Below, one piece after another: positions 24,255-32,002 of a stretch of 39,185 nucleotides of DNA. Made by a program: the position numbers and the translations under genes. Below the pieces are notes generated by a model. It was not told where the DNA came from. It made no database searches and saw nothing but the letters and a program-made list of their open reading frames with translations. The DNA is from Gammaproteobacteria bacterium (GTDB lineage: Bacteria; Pseudomonadota; Gammaproteobacteria; Steroidobacterales; Steroidobacteraceae): assembly GCA_021323735.1 (NCBI GenBank), contig JAJPKM010000030.1:1-39185 (forward strand), given 5' to 3'. Position 1 is the first letter of the stretch, and each line of letters begins with the position of its first letter.

Positions 24255-24811
24255 TTTTTAGCTCCCCAATGAACGGCTATTAGACCGTTTATCCAATAAA
24301 AAAGCACCGACCATCCGTCCAATGCGCGCCTTTCCGCCATCGCACCTAAGCGATGCCACCCCATCGCCACAGCTCTTTTCGGATCGTCGTCCGGCCTCAT
24401 TCCGGTGCGAAAAATATCCGAAGCCGCACCGCCGCGTGCATTATTCGATTACTTGATGTCGTAATGTCAATAGCGCGAGAACAAATGCCATCGCCACGTA
24501 GCGGAAAAACCACGCTGCTCAGGGCGCGTAGTCTTCCCCTTATGTCAGACGAATTCCTCCCGACGTTCGGCTCGCGCTGAATGGAATCGCCTGGGTGTGC
24601 ACGGCCTATGCCCCGTGAGGTCGATTTTTGTTGATATATCACGCGCGTCTGCCGCGGAGTTTAGCCGTCCGCGCAGGCAAACACCCCGCTCTCCGCAGCG
24701 ATTTGCACCGGCGTGCGCGACGCGGACGCAATTAGACGTTTAGTGCACTGAGGACATTGAATGCATCAAGGAACTGCCGCTGCAAATGCATTGGGAAATG
24801 CCGCCGTGCCG
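24255..24811. other. Intergenic region upstream of the TonB receptor, candidate regulatory DNA
   Basis: No convincing gene is seen in these 557 bases; the short ORFs on both strands lack ribosome sites and family signals. The region holds an inverted repeat AACGG-8 bases-CCGTT (24272-24289) just before the receptor start. A near-copy of its core (ATTAGACCGTTTA at 24279-24291) appears as ATTAGACGTTTA at 24731-24742, near the far end. Such paired sites suggest an operator or looping arrangement controlling the receptor, but no regulator gene is adjacent. Confidence 0.4.
24272..24289. promoter_or_regulatory. Inverted repeat in the TonB receptor leader
   Basis: AACGG-CTATTAGA-CCGTT, arms of 5 bp and an 8-base spacer, begins 17 bases upstream of the receptor ATG. 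At this distance it could be an operator overlapping the transcript start or a small hairpin near the ribosome site. Its core recurs at 24731-24742. Confidence 0.35.
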
Positions 24812-26059
24812 TCAATGCGATGTGCGAACCCTCAACTTCAGGCTCACTTGCTCGGCTGTCGCCATCGCACGCAGCAGATTCTCGCCGGCTAGTTTGGCTA
24901 TGTCCGCATCATTCCACCCGCGGCGCATGAGTTCCTCCAGAAGCGCCGGATAGCGATCCACGCCTTCCAGGCCAACCGGCGCATCGGGAATACCGTCGAA
25001 GTCGGATCCCAGACCCACGTGATCGATACCGGCCACCTGGCGAATGTGCTCGATGTGATCGGCCACCTGCGCAAGTAGGGTGACCGGCTGGGGATGCTGC
25101 GCATCCCACTGCGCGAGCGCTGCCTTCGCACGATCGGGTTGCCCGATGTAGAGGCCGGCGAACGGCGGACTGTTGAAGCGTGTCTGTTCCGCCGCTCGGT
25201 CGGCCTGCCAGTGATTGCGCGCCGCCGAGACATAGGCGGGAGCGAAGTTCACCATGACGACCCCGCCATTGGCCGCCAGAGCGCGCAGAATGTCGTCCGG
25301 CACATTGCGCGGATGATCGTCGAGCGCGCGCGCCGAGGAATGCGAGAAAATCACCGGCGCCTGGCTCGCCGCGAGCGCCGCCTGCATGGTCTCCGGCGAT
25401 ACATGGCTCAAGTCCACCAGCATCCCCAATCGATTCATTTCCTGCACCACCTCCACACCGAACGGCGTCAATCCGTGGTGGACGGGGGTATCGGTCGCCG
25501 AGTCAGCCCAAGGGGTATTCGTCGTGTGCGTGAGCGTCATATAGCGGGCGCCTGCGTCGTACATCTGCCGCAGAACCGCGAGTGAACCGTTGATCTGGTG
25601 GCCGCCTTCGATGCCTATCAAGGAAGCGATCTTGCGACCGTCATGAATGCGCCGAATATCCGCCGCACTGTAGGCCATCGCGAAATCGGCGGGATACCTG
25701 GCGCTCATGCGCTTGACCAAATCCATCTGCTCCAGCGTGACCTGCACGGCCTGGAAGCCCTGGGTCTCGACCGGTATCCAAACCGACCAGAACTGCGCGC
25801 CGACGTGCCCGGCGCGCAGCCGGGGTATATCGGTCATCAAGGCTGCCTGTCCGGCTTCCACCGGCAAGTGATGCGTATCGGCGGCCAGATCGATCGCCGC
25901 GAGGTCGCTCTTGAAGCGTTCCCTGATCTCCCAGGGCAAATCATTGTGGCCATCGATCAAGGGCGTATGCACCAGCACTTGCTCGACGCGGTGACGATAG
26001 TCATCGGCAGCGGCAGCACAGAGCGGCAGGCACAACATCAGACAGAGGATGCGAAGCAT
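24812..26059 (-). CDS. Exported membrane dipeptidase (peptidase family M19, renal dipeptidase-like)
   Basis: The 415-residue protein has a short Sec signal (MLRILCLMLCLPLCAAA). Family M19 zinc ligands are present: His38 and Asp40 in IDGHNDLPW, bridging Glu151 in IGIEGGH, His219 in DLSHVS, His240 in FSHSSARA, and Asp353 in GLGSDFDG. Length is standard. M19 enzymes hydrolyse dipeptides and are notable for accepting D-amino acids at the C-terminal position. The gene begins 9 bases after the FAH-family gene stop, so the two are co-transcribed. With the D-amino-acid oxidase-like protein at 28883-30067 it suggests use of D-residue peptides, an inference. Confidence 0.93.
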   Translation of the reverse strand: MLRILCLMLCLPLCAAAADDYRHRVEQVLVHTPLIDGHNDLPWEIRERFKSDLAAIDLAADTHHLPVEAGQAALMTDIPRLRAGHVGAQFWSVWIPVETQGFQAVQVTLEQMDLVKRMSARYPADFAMAYSAADIRRIHDGRKIASLIGIEGGHQINGSLAVLRQMYDAGARYMTLTHTTNTPWADSATDTPVHHGLTPFGVEVVQEMNRLGMLVDLSHVSPETMQAALAASQAPVIFSHSSARALDDHPRNVPDDILRALAANGGVVMVNFAPAYVSAARNHWQADRAAEQTRFNSPPFAGLYIGQPDRAKAALAQWDAQHPQPVTLLAQVADHIEHIRQVAGIDHVGLGSDFDGIPDAPVGLEGVDRYPALLEELMRRGWNDADIAKLAGENLLRAMATAEQVSLKLRVRTSH

Positions 26060-26068
26060 GGGGGTTAC

Positions 26069-26746
26069 TCAGAGTTCAAAGGTTATTTCAATAGGCTCGG
26101 CTCCCACGAGCATCCCACGTACGGTCGCACCGCGCCGGATGGCACCAACACCGGCGGGCGTACCGGTGAATATCAAATCGCCGGGAGCCAGTTGAACGTA
26201 AGTCGAGAGCGCCGCAATCACCTCGGAGACGCTCCAAATCATATCCTTAAGATCCCCGCTCTGCCGAACCTCACCGTCCACCGTCAAACTGATGGCGCCA
26301 CTCGCCGGCGGGAGTCCCCGAGTCAATGCGCCGATGGGCGCGGAGTGATCGAACCCCTTGGCCATGTCCCACGGGCGGCCGGTCTTTTTCGCCTCAGCCT
26401 GCAGATCCCTGCGCGTCAGGTCGATCCCGACCGCATAGCCGTAAATCATGGACGATGCGTCGACCGCCGGGATGTTGGTCCCGCCTCTGTGCAGGCCGAC
26501 AACCAGTTCGACCTCGTGCTGTAGGTCAGAAGTCCTCGCCGGGAATGGCAGTCTCCAGCCGCTGAAGACCACCGCATCCGCGGGCTTGCTGAAGAAGAAT
26601 GGCAGCTCGCGCTCTGGATCACCGCCCATTTCCCGGGTGTGGTCGGCATAGTTGCGGCCGACGCAATAAATTCGGCGCACGGGGAACTTAAGTTCCGAGC
26701 CCGAGATCGGGACACTGGGAACGGATATCCGGGGCACTTCAACCAT
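26069..26746 (-). CDS. Fumarylacetoacetate hydrolase (FAH) family protein
   Basis: This compact 225-residue protein contains only the FAH domain. Family landmarks are VRRIYCVGRNYADHTREMG, the metal-binding HEVELVVGLHRGG stretch, YGYAVGIDLTRRDLQ, KGFDHSAPIG, and a C-terminal GDLIFTGTPAGVG. The domain hydrolyses or decarboxylates beta-diketo or 2-hydroxy-dienoic acids, as in fumarylpyruvate hydrolase and acylpyruvases. The short form fits those better than true FAH (about 420 residues). It sits directly upstream of the dipeptidase gene (9-base gap) and 79 bases downstream of the DUF4097 gene. Substrate not determined. Confidence 0.92.
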   Translation of the reverse strand: MVEVPRISVPSVPISGSELKFPVRRIYCVGRNYADHTREMGGDPERELPFFFSKPADAVVFSGWRLPFPARTSDLQHEVELVVGLHRGGTNIPAVDASSMIYGYAVGIDLTRRDLQAEAKKTGRPWDMAKGFDHSAPIGALTRGLPPASGAISLTVDGEVRQSGDLKDMIWSVSEVIAALSTYVQLAPGDLIFTGTPAGVGAIRRGATVRGMLVGAEPIEITFEL

Positions 26747-26825
26747 GAGACGATTATGCCTCGACGTCCTCGTTCCGTCAGCGCCAAGTGCGGTGCGTCA
26801 CCTAGCAGCCTGTCATCCGCGCAGG

Positions 26826-27737
26826 TCACTTACCCGCGCACAGGTGTACCGTACCGCTCAGACTCCTGATCCGCACGCGGGCGTTGCCCTCGCCGGTCTT
26901 GAATGCCAAGCGCGAGCCCGGTCCATGCCGCGACTCGGTCGGCTTGGGTCCGAAACAATTGTCGATATTGCCGCTCCAGGTGTGAATGTCATAGTCGGCG
27001 TCAGGCGCACTGGCGAAATCCAACTTGAAGTCCCCGCTGGTCGATTCCCCATCGATTTGTGCATTGGCGGCAGCCGCCAGCGTCGCGGAGAAGTCTCCCG
27101 AGATCGTTTTCAAACGAGCGCGGGACACCGTGCCGAGCTTCAGGTGTGCATCGCCGCTCACGGTGCTGGCTTCGATGTCGACATTGCCGGCCGTCAAATC
27201 GATCTCGCCGCTGACGGACTTCACCTCGATCTCTTTTGCCGACATTGCCGTCATATGGATATCGCCGCTCACCGAGTTGATATGAAGGTCTCCGCCGCCC
27301 TCTCCGCCGATGTTGCCGCTCACGGCCCGCAGCTCCATGGCGCCACGAACTGCGGAAATCTTGAAGTCGGAACTCACCACCGAGGCCTCGATGGAACTGT
27401 TCGCGGGCACATGAATGATCAGGTGCGCCGATCCGTCCCGCGTCCCCCCATTCGAGCCTCGAGGCAGGATGACCCGGATCGAGGTGTGCTCTCCTTTGCT
27501 CGTCACCTCGAGGCGTTCGACATCCTTGCCGATGGTTCCGCTCACGGCGACTTCGGGTTTGTCCCAGCCCTGCACATCGACCGAGCCGGCCACATTTTCG
27601 ATTTCCACGGCGCCTTGCGGACTGGCGGGGCGGTGTTCATCGACGGTGCTCACCGCATGGGCAGCCCAAGGCAGCAGCAACGCTGCCAGCGCACCGGCGA
27701 GCGCGGGTTTGTTCGGGCGAGATTGAAGGTGCGGCAT
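26826..27737 (-). CDS. Exported DUF4097-family beta-strand repeat protein
   Basis: ATG 27737 lies 2 bases beyond the anti-sigma stop; an in-frame TTG at 27743 overlaps it. The 303-residue product has a Sec signal (to about AAHA) and then many short repeating beta strands, such as SVDVQGWDKPEVAVSG, VSGNIGGEG, SVSGDIHM, SVSGEIDL, TVSGDAHL and TISGDFSA. This is the DUF4097 putative-adhesin solenoid. Proteins of this family are often found in ECF sigma operons as surface or periplasmic beta-helices of unknown function. Coupling to the two regulatory genes suggests it is part of, or reports on, an envelope stress response. Confidence 0.9.
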   Translation of the reverse strand: MPHLQSRPNKPALAGALAALLLPWAAHAVSTVDEHRPASPQGAVEIENVAGSVDVQGWDKPEVAVSGTIGKDVERLEVTSKGEHTSIRVILPRGSNGGTRDGSAHLIIHVPANSSIEASVVSSDFKISAVRGAMELRAVSGNIGGEGGGDLHINSVSGDIHMTAMSAKEIEVKSVSGEIDLTAGNVDIEASTVSGDAHLKLGTVSRARLKTISGDFSATLAAAANAQIDGESTSGDFKLDFASAPDADYDIHTWSGNIDNCFGPKPTESRHGPGSRLAFKTGEGNARVRIRSLSGTVHLCAGK

Positions 27738-27739
27738 GG

Positions 27740-28267
27740 TCAAATCCTTGTGGTGGAGGGTTGGGTGGCCTGAACGACACTGTCGTACAGGTCGAGTTCG
27801 TCGCGGCCGGTGCTCTCCCAGAGCTGTTCGAGCACTGCGCTTTGCGGGTCCGCGGCCAGCGCCTTGCGAATCTCCTCGTGGGCGCGCCGAATGACCGCCA
27901 GACTTGCCTCGATCTTGGCGCGCGTGGCAGGCTCGAGCAGCGCAAGCCGCTCGCGAAAGGTTCGTTCTACGGAATTGCGCGCCAGCAGATACTTAGGATC
28001 GTGCGGTTCGTCGAATGAAGACGCAGCCGCCACCGTCTGAATGACTCGAGGCACCGATCGGTTTTCAAGCACCGCCCAGGTGAACAAACTGGCAAGACCC
28101 GCCGCTGCAATGGCAATGGCGGCTGCCAACGCCATGGGCGGCGCAGCGCGGCGCGACTTGCCGGACAAACGTGCGGCGACTCCCGGCCACAGATTTCCGG
28201 GCGGCGCCATGTCGCGCGGCAGATTCGCCAGCAACCGATCCAAGGAGTCTGATTGTCGATCGTTCAT
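27740..28267 (-). CDS. Anti-sigma-factor-like single-pass membrane protein
   Basis: The 175-residue protein has a soluble N-terminal part (about residues 1-43), one membrane helix (about 44-66), and a C-terminal part rich in helix (VERTFRERLALLEPATRAKIEASLAVIRRAHEEI) predicted to lie in the periplasm. Its ATG overlaps the sigma factor stop (ATGA, 28264-28267), the classic coupling of sigma and anti-sigma genes. I see no zinc-binding HxxxCxxC motif, so it is not a ZAS-type anti-sigma. Sequestration of the sigma factor at the membrane is the expected role, inferred from topology and position. Confidence 0.75.
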   Translation of the reverse strand: MNDRQSDSLDRLLANLPRDMAPPGNLWPGVAARLSGKSRRAAPPMALAAAIAIAAAGLASLFTWAVLENRSVPRVIQTVAAASSFDEPHDPKYLLARNSVERTFRERLALLEPATRAKIEASLAVIRRAHEEIRKALAADPQSAVLEQLWESTGRDELDLYDSVVQATQPSTTRI

Positions 28268-28827
28268 GATGTCTCCAATCCGAGCGTGGCGCTCAGCAAT
28301 TGACGGGCGCGGTGCAGTTGCGCCTTGCAGGTGCCCTCCGCTATCCCTAAGGCGCCGGCCGCCTCGGCGTGGCTGTACCCATAGATTCCAACGAGCACGA
28401 GCACATGCCTGGCACCCTCCGGCAGTGCAGCCACTGCGCGCTCCACGTCCAGGGGCGGTGCGCCGCTGCCGGGATCTGCACGTTCCGGCAATCCCGTGGC
28501 GGGTTCCGCGACCTCATACGCAAACCGCAGACCCTTGCGCCGCGACAGTACGCAATTGACGGCAATTTGGTGGAGCCACGTCGAGAAGCGGCTGCGCCGC
28601 TCGAACCGCGCCAGCGCACGCCATGCGGCGACGAAGGACTCCTGCGTGCAATCCTCCGCTGCCTCGCGCTGCCCGGTGAGGCGCAGACATAATCCGTATA
28701 TTCGCGGTGAGAACTGTCGGTACAGGCGTTCAAATGCCGCCATATCGCCGGCGGCAGCCGCGGCTATCGTGTCCGTCGGCTCGTCGGATGATTCCATGGC
28801 AAAAACTCGCTGCAGAGCGTGCATCAT
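28264..28827 (-). CDS. ECF-type RNA polymerase sigma factor
   Basis: The 187-residue protein has sigma region 2 (about residues 30-98: AFERLYRQFSPRIYGLCLRL, EDCTQESFVAAWRAL and FSTWLHQIAVNCV) and region 4 (about 127-180: AALPEGARHVLVLVGIYGYS and ALGIAEGTCKAQLHRARQLL), without regions 1 and 3, as in ECF factors. The start could be the first ATG (28827) or the in-frame ATG at 28797. It heads an operon with an anti-sigma-like gene and a DUF4097 gene. No autoregulatory promoter is obvious in the 55 bases in front. Confidence 0.93.
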   Translation of the reverse strand: MMHALQRVFAMESSDEPTDTIAAAAAGDMAAFERLYRQFSPRIYGLCLRLTGQREAAEDCTQESFVAAWRALARFERRSRFSTWLHQIAVNCVLSRRKGLRFAYEVAEPATGLPERADPGSGAPPLDVERAVAALPEGARHVLVLVGIYGYSHAEAAGALGIAEGTCKAQLHRARQLLSATLGLETS

Positions 28828-28882
28828 TCCCCACTGAGAGGGACACAGGCCCGCGAAGGTTTAAAGGGCGATCATTCCAGCG

Positions 28883-30067
28883 CTACGTCGGCGCACCCGG
28901 TCCGAAAAGGGCCGCGATGGTATTGACAGCCTGTTCCGCTTCGGCCCGATCCGGGACTGCCGTCTCGTCATTGAAGCCATAGTAGTCGCTGTCTCCCACC
29001 ACTTGAAATACCGAGCCGTCGCGCCTCGGCAAAAAAGACACGCCTTTATAGAGCAAGCCATAGCCGATATCCGGCTGCGGCATGGTGCGCGCCAGTTGTC
29101 CCCTGACCGGGGTGACGGTTTCGTCGCCGAACAAGGCACGCGCACCATACCCTGTGGCATTGATCAGTGTCCTTTCGCGCAATCTGGCGAAATCGCCGAG
29201 GGTGTGGAATTCGGCAATCTCGATCCTGCCGCCGTTGGCGCCGAAGTCGCCCATGAGCAGCCGCGTATAGGCACTCAGATTGAACATCATGAGCGAATTG
29301 CGCCGCAGGTATCGAGCGCCGAGCGAATGGCTGCCTGGCGCAAAGTCGATGCGTCGCGGCATCAAGTCGCCGATCAACTCGCGCTGCAACTCGGCGAAGG
29401 GCGGCCGGCCATCCGGCGCCTGCTGCCGCCGGGCCGAGGGCGGTTGATCGGAAACGTAGTAGCTGTCGATGAATTCCACCGGAGTACCGGACAGTCCGAG
29501 GAAATTTTGGTAAGTTTGAAACGAGGTGCGGGCCATGTCCTCCCAAAGCTGCTTGAACGCCGGAGTGGCGTTCTGTTCCAAACAAATCCTGGAGTCCGGA
29601 GTCCACAGTCCCGACGCCAGCGAGGAGCGTACATTCGGCGGCAGCTCCTTGGCATAAATCGTCACTCGAGCGCCGGCGCGCTGGAGCAGCAAGGCCGAAG
29701 TCAGCCCCAAGGCGCCGCACCCGATCACGGCGATGTCTCTTTCCCCTGTCGCCATTGCCTTGCGCACGGCGATGGTGCTTGATCCCCAGGACAGCGACCA
29801 GCCGCTGCCCCCATGACCGTAATTGTGGACCACGAGCTTCGAGCCAACCTTTTCGGTATCTAGGCGCGGACCCTGCGCTCGAAACGGACGCGTGCACACG
29901 GTGATCCGGGTAATCAGGTCAGTGCTTGCGCGAACCGGCGTCAACTGCAACTGCTGGGGCTGCGGGCCACGCCGGGTACCGAGGGTGGAGCAACCTTCGA
30001 GCCCTCCCAAGAATGCCGCCGCTCCCACGCCGGCCAGTAATCGCCGACGTCCGATCGATGCTGCCAT
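28883..30067 (-). CDS. Tat-exported D-amino-acid-oxidase-like FAD oxidoreductase with apparent circular permutation
   Basis: The 394-residue protein begins with a twin-arginine signal (IGRRRLLAGVG) ending in lipobox-like LEGC (Cys26). Cofactor-loaded export followed by lipid anchoring fits. A ribosome site GAGGGAAG precedes ATG 30067. The FAD dinucleotide motif GCGALG is at residues 116-121, unusually far in. SLASGLW and INATGYGA, both D-amino-acid-oxidase-like, follow. Before the FAD motif, residues 55-95 carry TRPFRAQGPR and HNYGHGGSGWSLSWGS. In D-amino-acid oxidases these form the C-terminus (FRPxRP and HNYGHGGxG). The protein's own end (VFQVVGDSDYYGF, then a helix) matches what normally precedes that block. 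Substrate is presumably a D-amino acid or related amine. The DAO family call is firm and the substrate is inferred. Confidence 0.88.
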   Translation of the reverse strand: MAASIGRRRLLAGVGAAAFLGGLEGCSTLGTRRGPQPQQLQLTPVRASTDLITRITVCTRPFRAQGPRLDTEKVGSKLVVHNYGHGGSGWSLSWGSSTIAVRKAMATGERDIAVIGCGALGLTSALLLQRAGARVTIYAKELPPNVRSSLASGLWTPDSRICLEQNATPAFKQLWEDMARTSFQTYQNFLGLSGTPVEFIDSYYVSDQPPSARRQQAPDGRPPFAELQRELIGDLMPRRIDFAPGSHSLGARYLRRNSLMMFNLSAYTRLLMGDFGANGGRIEIAEFHTLGDFARLRERTLINATGYGARALFGDETVTPVRGQLARTMPQPDIGYGLLYKGVSFLPRRDGSVFQVVGDSDYYGFNDETAVPDRAEAEQAVNTIAALFGPGAPT

Positions 30068-30220
30068 TGGCTTCCCTCACGCTAATCCTTAAGCGCCGAT
30101 TGTAAACAGGAATTCGCGTCCCAGAATCTACCGGGGCATCCGGGGCCAAAATTACAGCCTCGCCTCGTGGCCCATGCTAACGTTGTACCAAGGCGCGTAC
30201 AGAAGCGCCCTGGAGGGAGC

Positions 30221-31480
30221 ATGATCGGGAGAATCCTCATTGCAGCAACGGCGCCTGCGGTCTTGGGACTGGCGCTCCTGGGCGCAGCGCACGCCGCATC
30301 GCACATCGCATCGCGCGATGAAAAGGTTTACCGGGCGGTGGAAGCCAATCGCGGCGTCGCACTCGATCTGCTGAAAGAGATCGTCAACATCGACTCGGGC
30401 ACGGGCGATGTGGAGGGTGGCACCAAGGTTGAAGCCGTACTTGCGGCCCGGCTGACTCAGCTGGGCGCGGAGGTCAGGAGCGAGCCGGCGGAAGCGGCGG
30501 GGCTTCCCGATAACTTGGTCGCCGTGTTTCACGGCAGTGGTAAGGGCAGAATCCTCATCATCGCGCACATCGACACGGTCTTCGGACCGGGCACGGCCGC
30601 CGCGCGACCCTTCAGCATGGACCGAGAGCGCGCTCACGGCCCCGGGGTGGGCGATGAGAAAGCCGGCGTGGTGGCCGCATTTACCGCGCTCAAAATCTTG
30701 CATGACCTGGGCTTCAAGAATTTCTCCGTCATGACTCTTCTGCTGGACGACAGTGAGGAGCGTGGCTCGCCGGGTTCGACGAAACTGATCAAGCGGCTGG
30801 CCCGCGAGCATGATGTGGAATTCAACATGGAGCCCGGCGATCCGCCGGATGCGCTGACGGTGTGGCGCAAGGGGTCCGCCAGCATCCATATTCACGTCAA
30901 GGGGCGCGCAGCGCACGCCGGCATGGCACCGCAGGACGGCCGCAACGCCGCCGTCGAGTTGATCCATCAACTGACCGCACTGCAAGGCGCATTTCCCATC
31001 TCAGGGACCGGCGTGACCGTCAATGTCACCGTGCTGCAATCGGGGGAGCGGAACAACATCATCCCGGACGCCGCTGAAGCCGTCCTCAATGTCCGCTATC
31101 GCAAACCGGAGGAGTTCGACGCAGTCCTGGCGCGGGTGGAAGCGGGAACGCACGCCACTCAGGTCCCCGATACCACGGTCACCATTTCCCACGATCCGGC
31201 CTTTCCGCCACTGACCGAAAATGCGCAGATCGATGCATTGGCGGCAAAGGCGCGGATGCTCTACGCGGAAATCGGCAAGACCCTCGAGCTGTCGGGCAAC
31301 GGCGGCGCATCCGAATCTGCACTGGCCATGGCCGAAGGCACTCCTGCGCTCGATGGCCTGGGATTTGTCGGCGGCGATTTTCACACCGATCATGAATGGA
31401 TCGATCTCAACAGCGTCGCGCCGAGACTGTATTTATTCACGCGTTTGCTGATGGAAATGGGGGCCGCTTCCCGGCGGTAA
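30221..31480 (+). CDS. Exported M20-family metallopeptidase (glutamate carboxypeptidase-like)
   Basis: ATG 30221 follows GGAGGG (30212-30217) and is preferred over an in-frame start at 30167. The 419-residue product has a Sec signal ending AAHAA. M20 features are complete: His116 and Asp118 in IAHIDTVF, bridging Asp145 in GVGDEKAG, catalytic Glu179 with ligand Glu180 in DDSEERGS, Glu204 in NMEPGD, and a final His in GGDFHTDHEW. A dimerisation domain (VKGRAAHAGMAPQDGRNA) lies between. It matches carboxypeptidase G2/glutamate carboxypeptidases, which remove C-terminal residues from short peptides or N-acyl amino acids in the periplasm. It diverges from the oxidase gene across a 153-bp promoter region. 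Confidence 0.93.
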   Translation: MIGRILIAATAPAVLGLALLGAAHAASHIASRDEKVYRAVEANRGVALDLLKEIVNIDSGTGDVEGGTKVEAVLAARLTQLGAEVRSEPAEAAGLPDNLVAVFHGSGKGRILIIAHIDTVFGPGTAAARPFSMDRERAHGPGVGDEKAGVVAAFTALKILHDLGFKNFSVMTLLLDDSEERGSPGSTKLIKRLAREHDVEFNMEPGDPPDALTVWRKGSASIHIHVKGRAAHAGMAPQDGRNAAVELIHQLTALQGAFPISGTGVTVNVTVLQSGERNNIIPDAAEAVLNVRYRKPEEFDAVLARVEAGTHATQVPDTTVTISHDPAFPPLTENAQIDALAAKARMLYAEIGKTLELSGNGGASESALAMAEGTPALDGLGFVGGDFHTDHEWIDLNSVAPRLYLFTRLLMEMGAASRR

Positions 31481-31601
31481 CGGTCAGCCCCCTCGTTCGG
31501 GCAGCCTTCAGTATTATCTGACTCACGATAGGGCTCCGCAGGGACAGTCTGAGGCTGCCCTTCCGAGTACGTTCGCTCCATGGATCCGGACGTACTCAGG
31601 G

Positions 31602-31880
31602 TCCGAGGCACTCGATATGTCGCTGCGTGGCCAACCCAAGGAGGCTCGACTGCTTCGGCTGCGCACACCGATCACGCTGCGCGGGTCGTTATTACAGCCC
31701 AAGATAGGCGTTCAGCCCGGAAAGCTCGCAGCTCAAACCGGAGGTGCGATCGCATTGGGGACTTTATTGACTCCGGTTGCCGCGGTACTTGCCTTCGTCG
31801 ACGGCGGGCTGGCCAAAGATGCCAATTGCGCCGCGCTCATCCAACAGGCGGAGCAAGGTAAGAACATTCCTGGGGAATGA
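31602..31880 (+). pseudogene. Remnant of an AsmA-family protein (C-terminal end only)
   Basis: The frame from about 31602 to the TGA at 31878-31880 reads EALDMSLRGQPKEARLL, LRTPITLRGSLLQPKIGV, and then IALGTLLTPVAAVLAFVDGGLAKDANCAALI. This is the characteristic end of large AsmA-family envelope proteins (about 600-1000 residues), where a strand pair with PI-x-GG-PxIGV is followed by a hydrophobic segment and a DADCxxL terminus. No AsmA sequence precedes it. Family-like residues start just upstream of the only ATG (31617), and the stretch further 5' is unrelated. I see no ribosome site. It is best read as a truncated leftover, though an 87-residue product from ATG 31617 cannot be excluded. Confidence 0.6.
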
Positions 31881-32002
31881 CGGATGTGAACGAGCACGCG
31901 ACTGTCCGTCAAACACCTACATGTGGACGCGCCTTGTTCCGCTGCGAGCCGTATCGGCGGCGGGTTTTTAATGGCTCCCCAGCCTACCCTGGAGACTCGA
32001 TC

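Noticed and set aside
24353-24642. Short ORFs on both strands between the dipeptidase and TonB receptor genes
   Set aside because: They have no ribosome site, irregular composition and no family signal. They are better treated as regulatory DNA.
26745-27773. 342-residue plus-strand ORF opposite the DUF4097 gene
   Set aside because: It lacks domains and a ribosome site. The minus strand encodes a signal peptide and the repeated DUF4097 strands.
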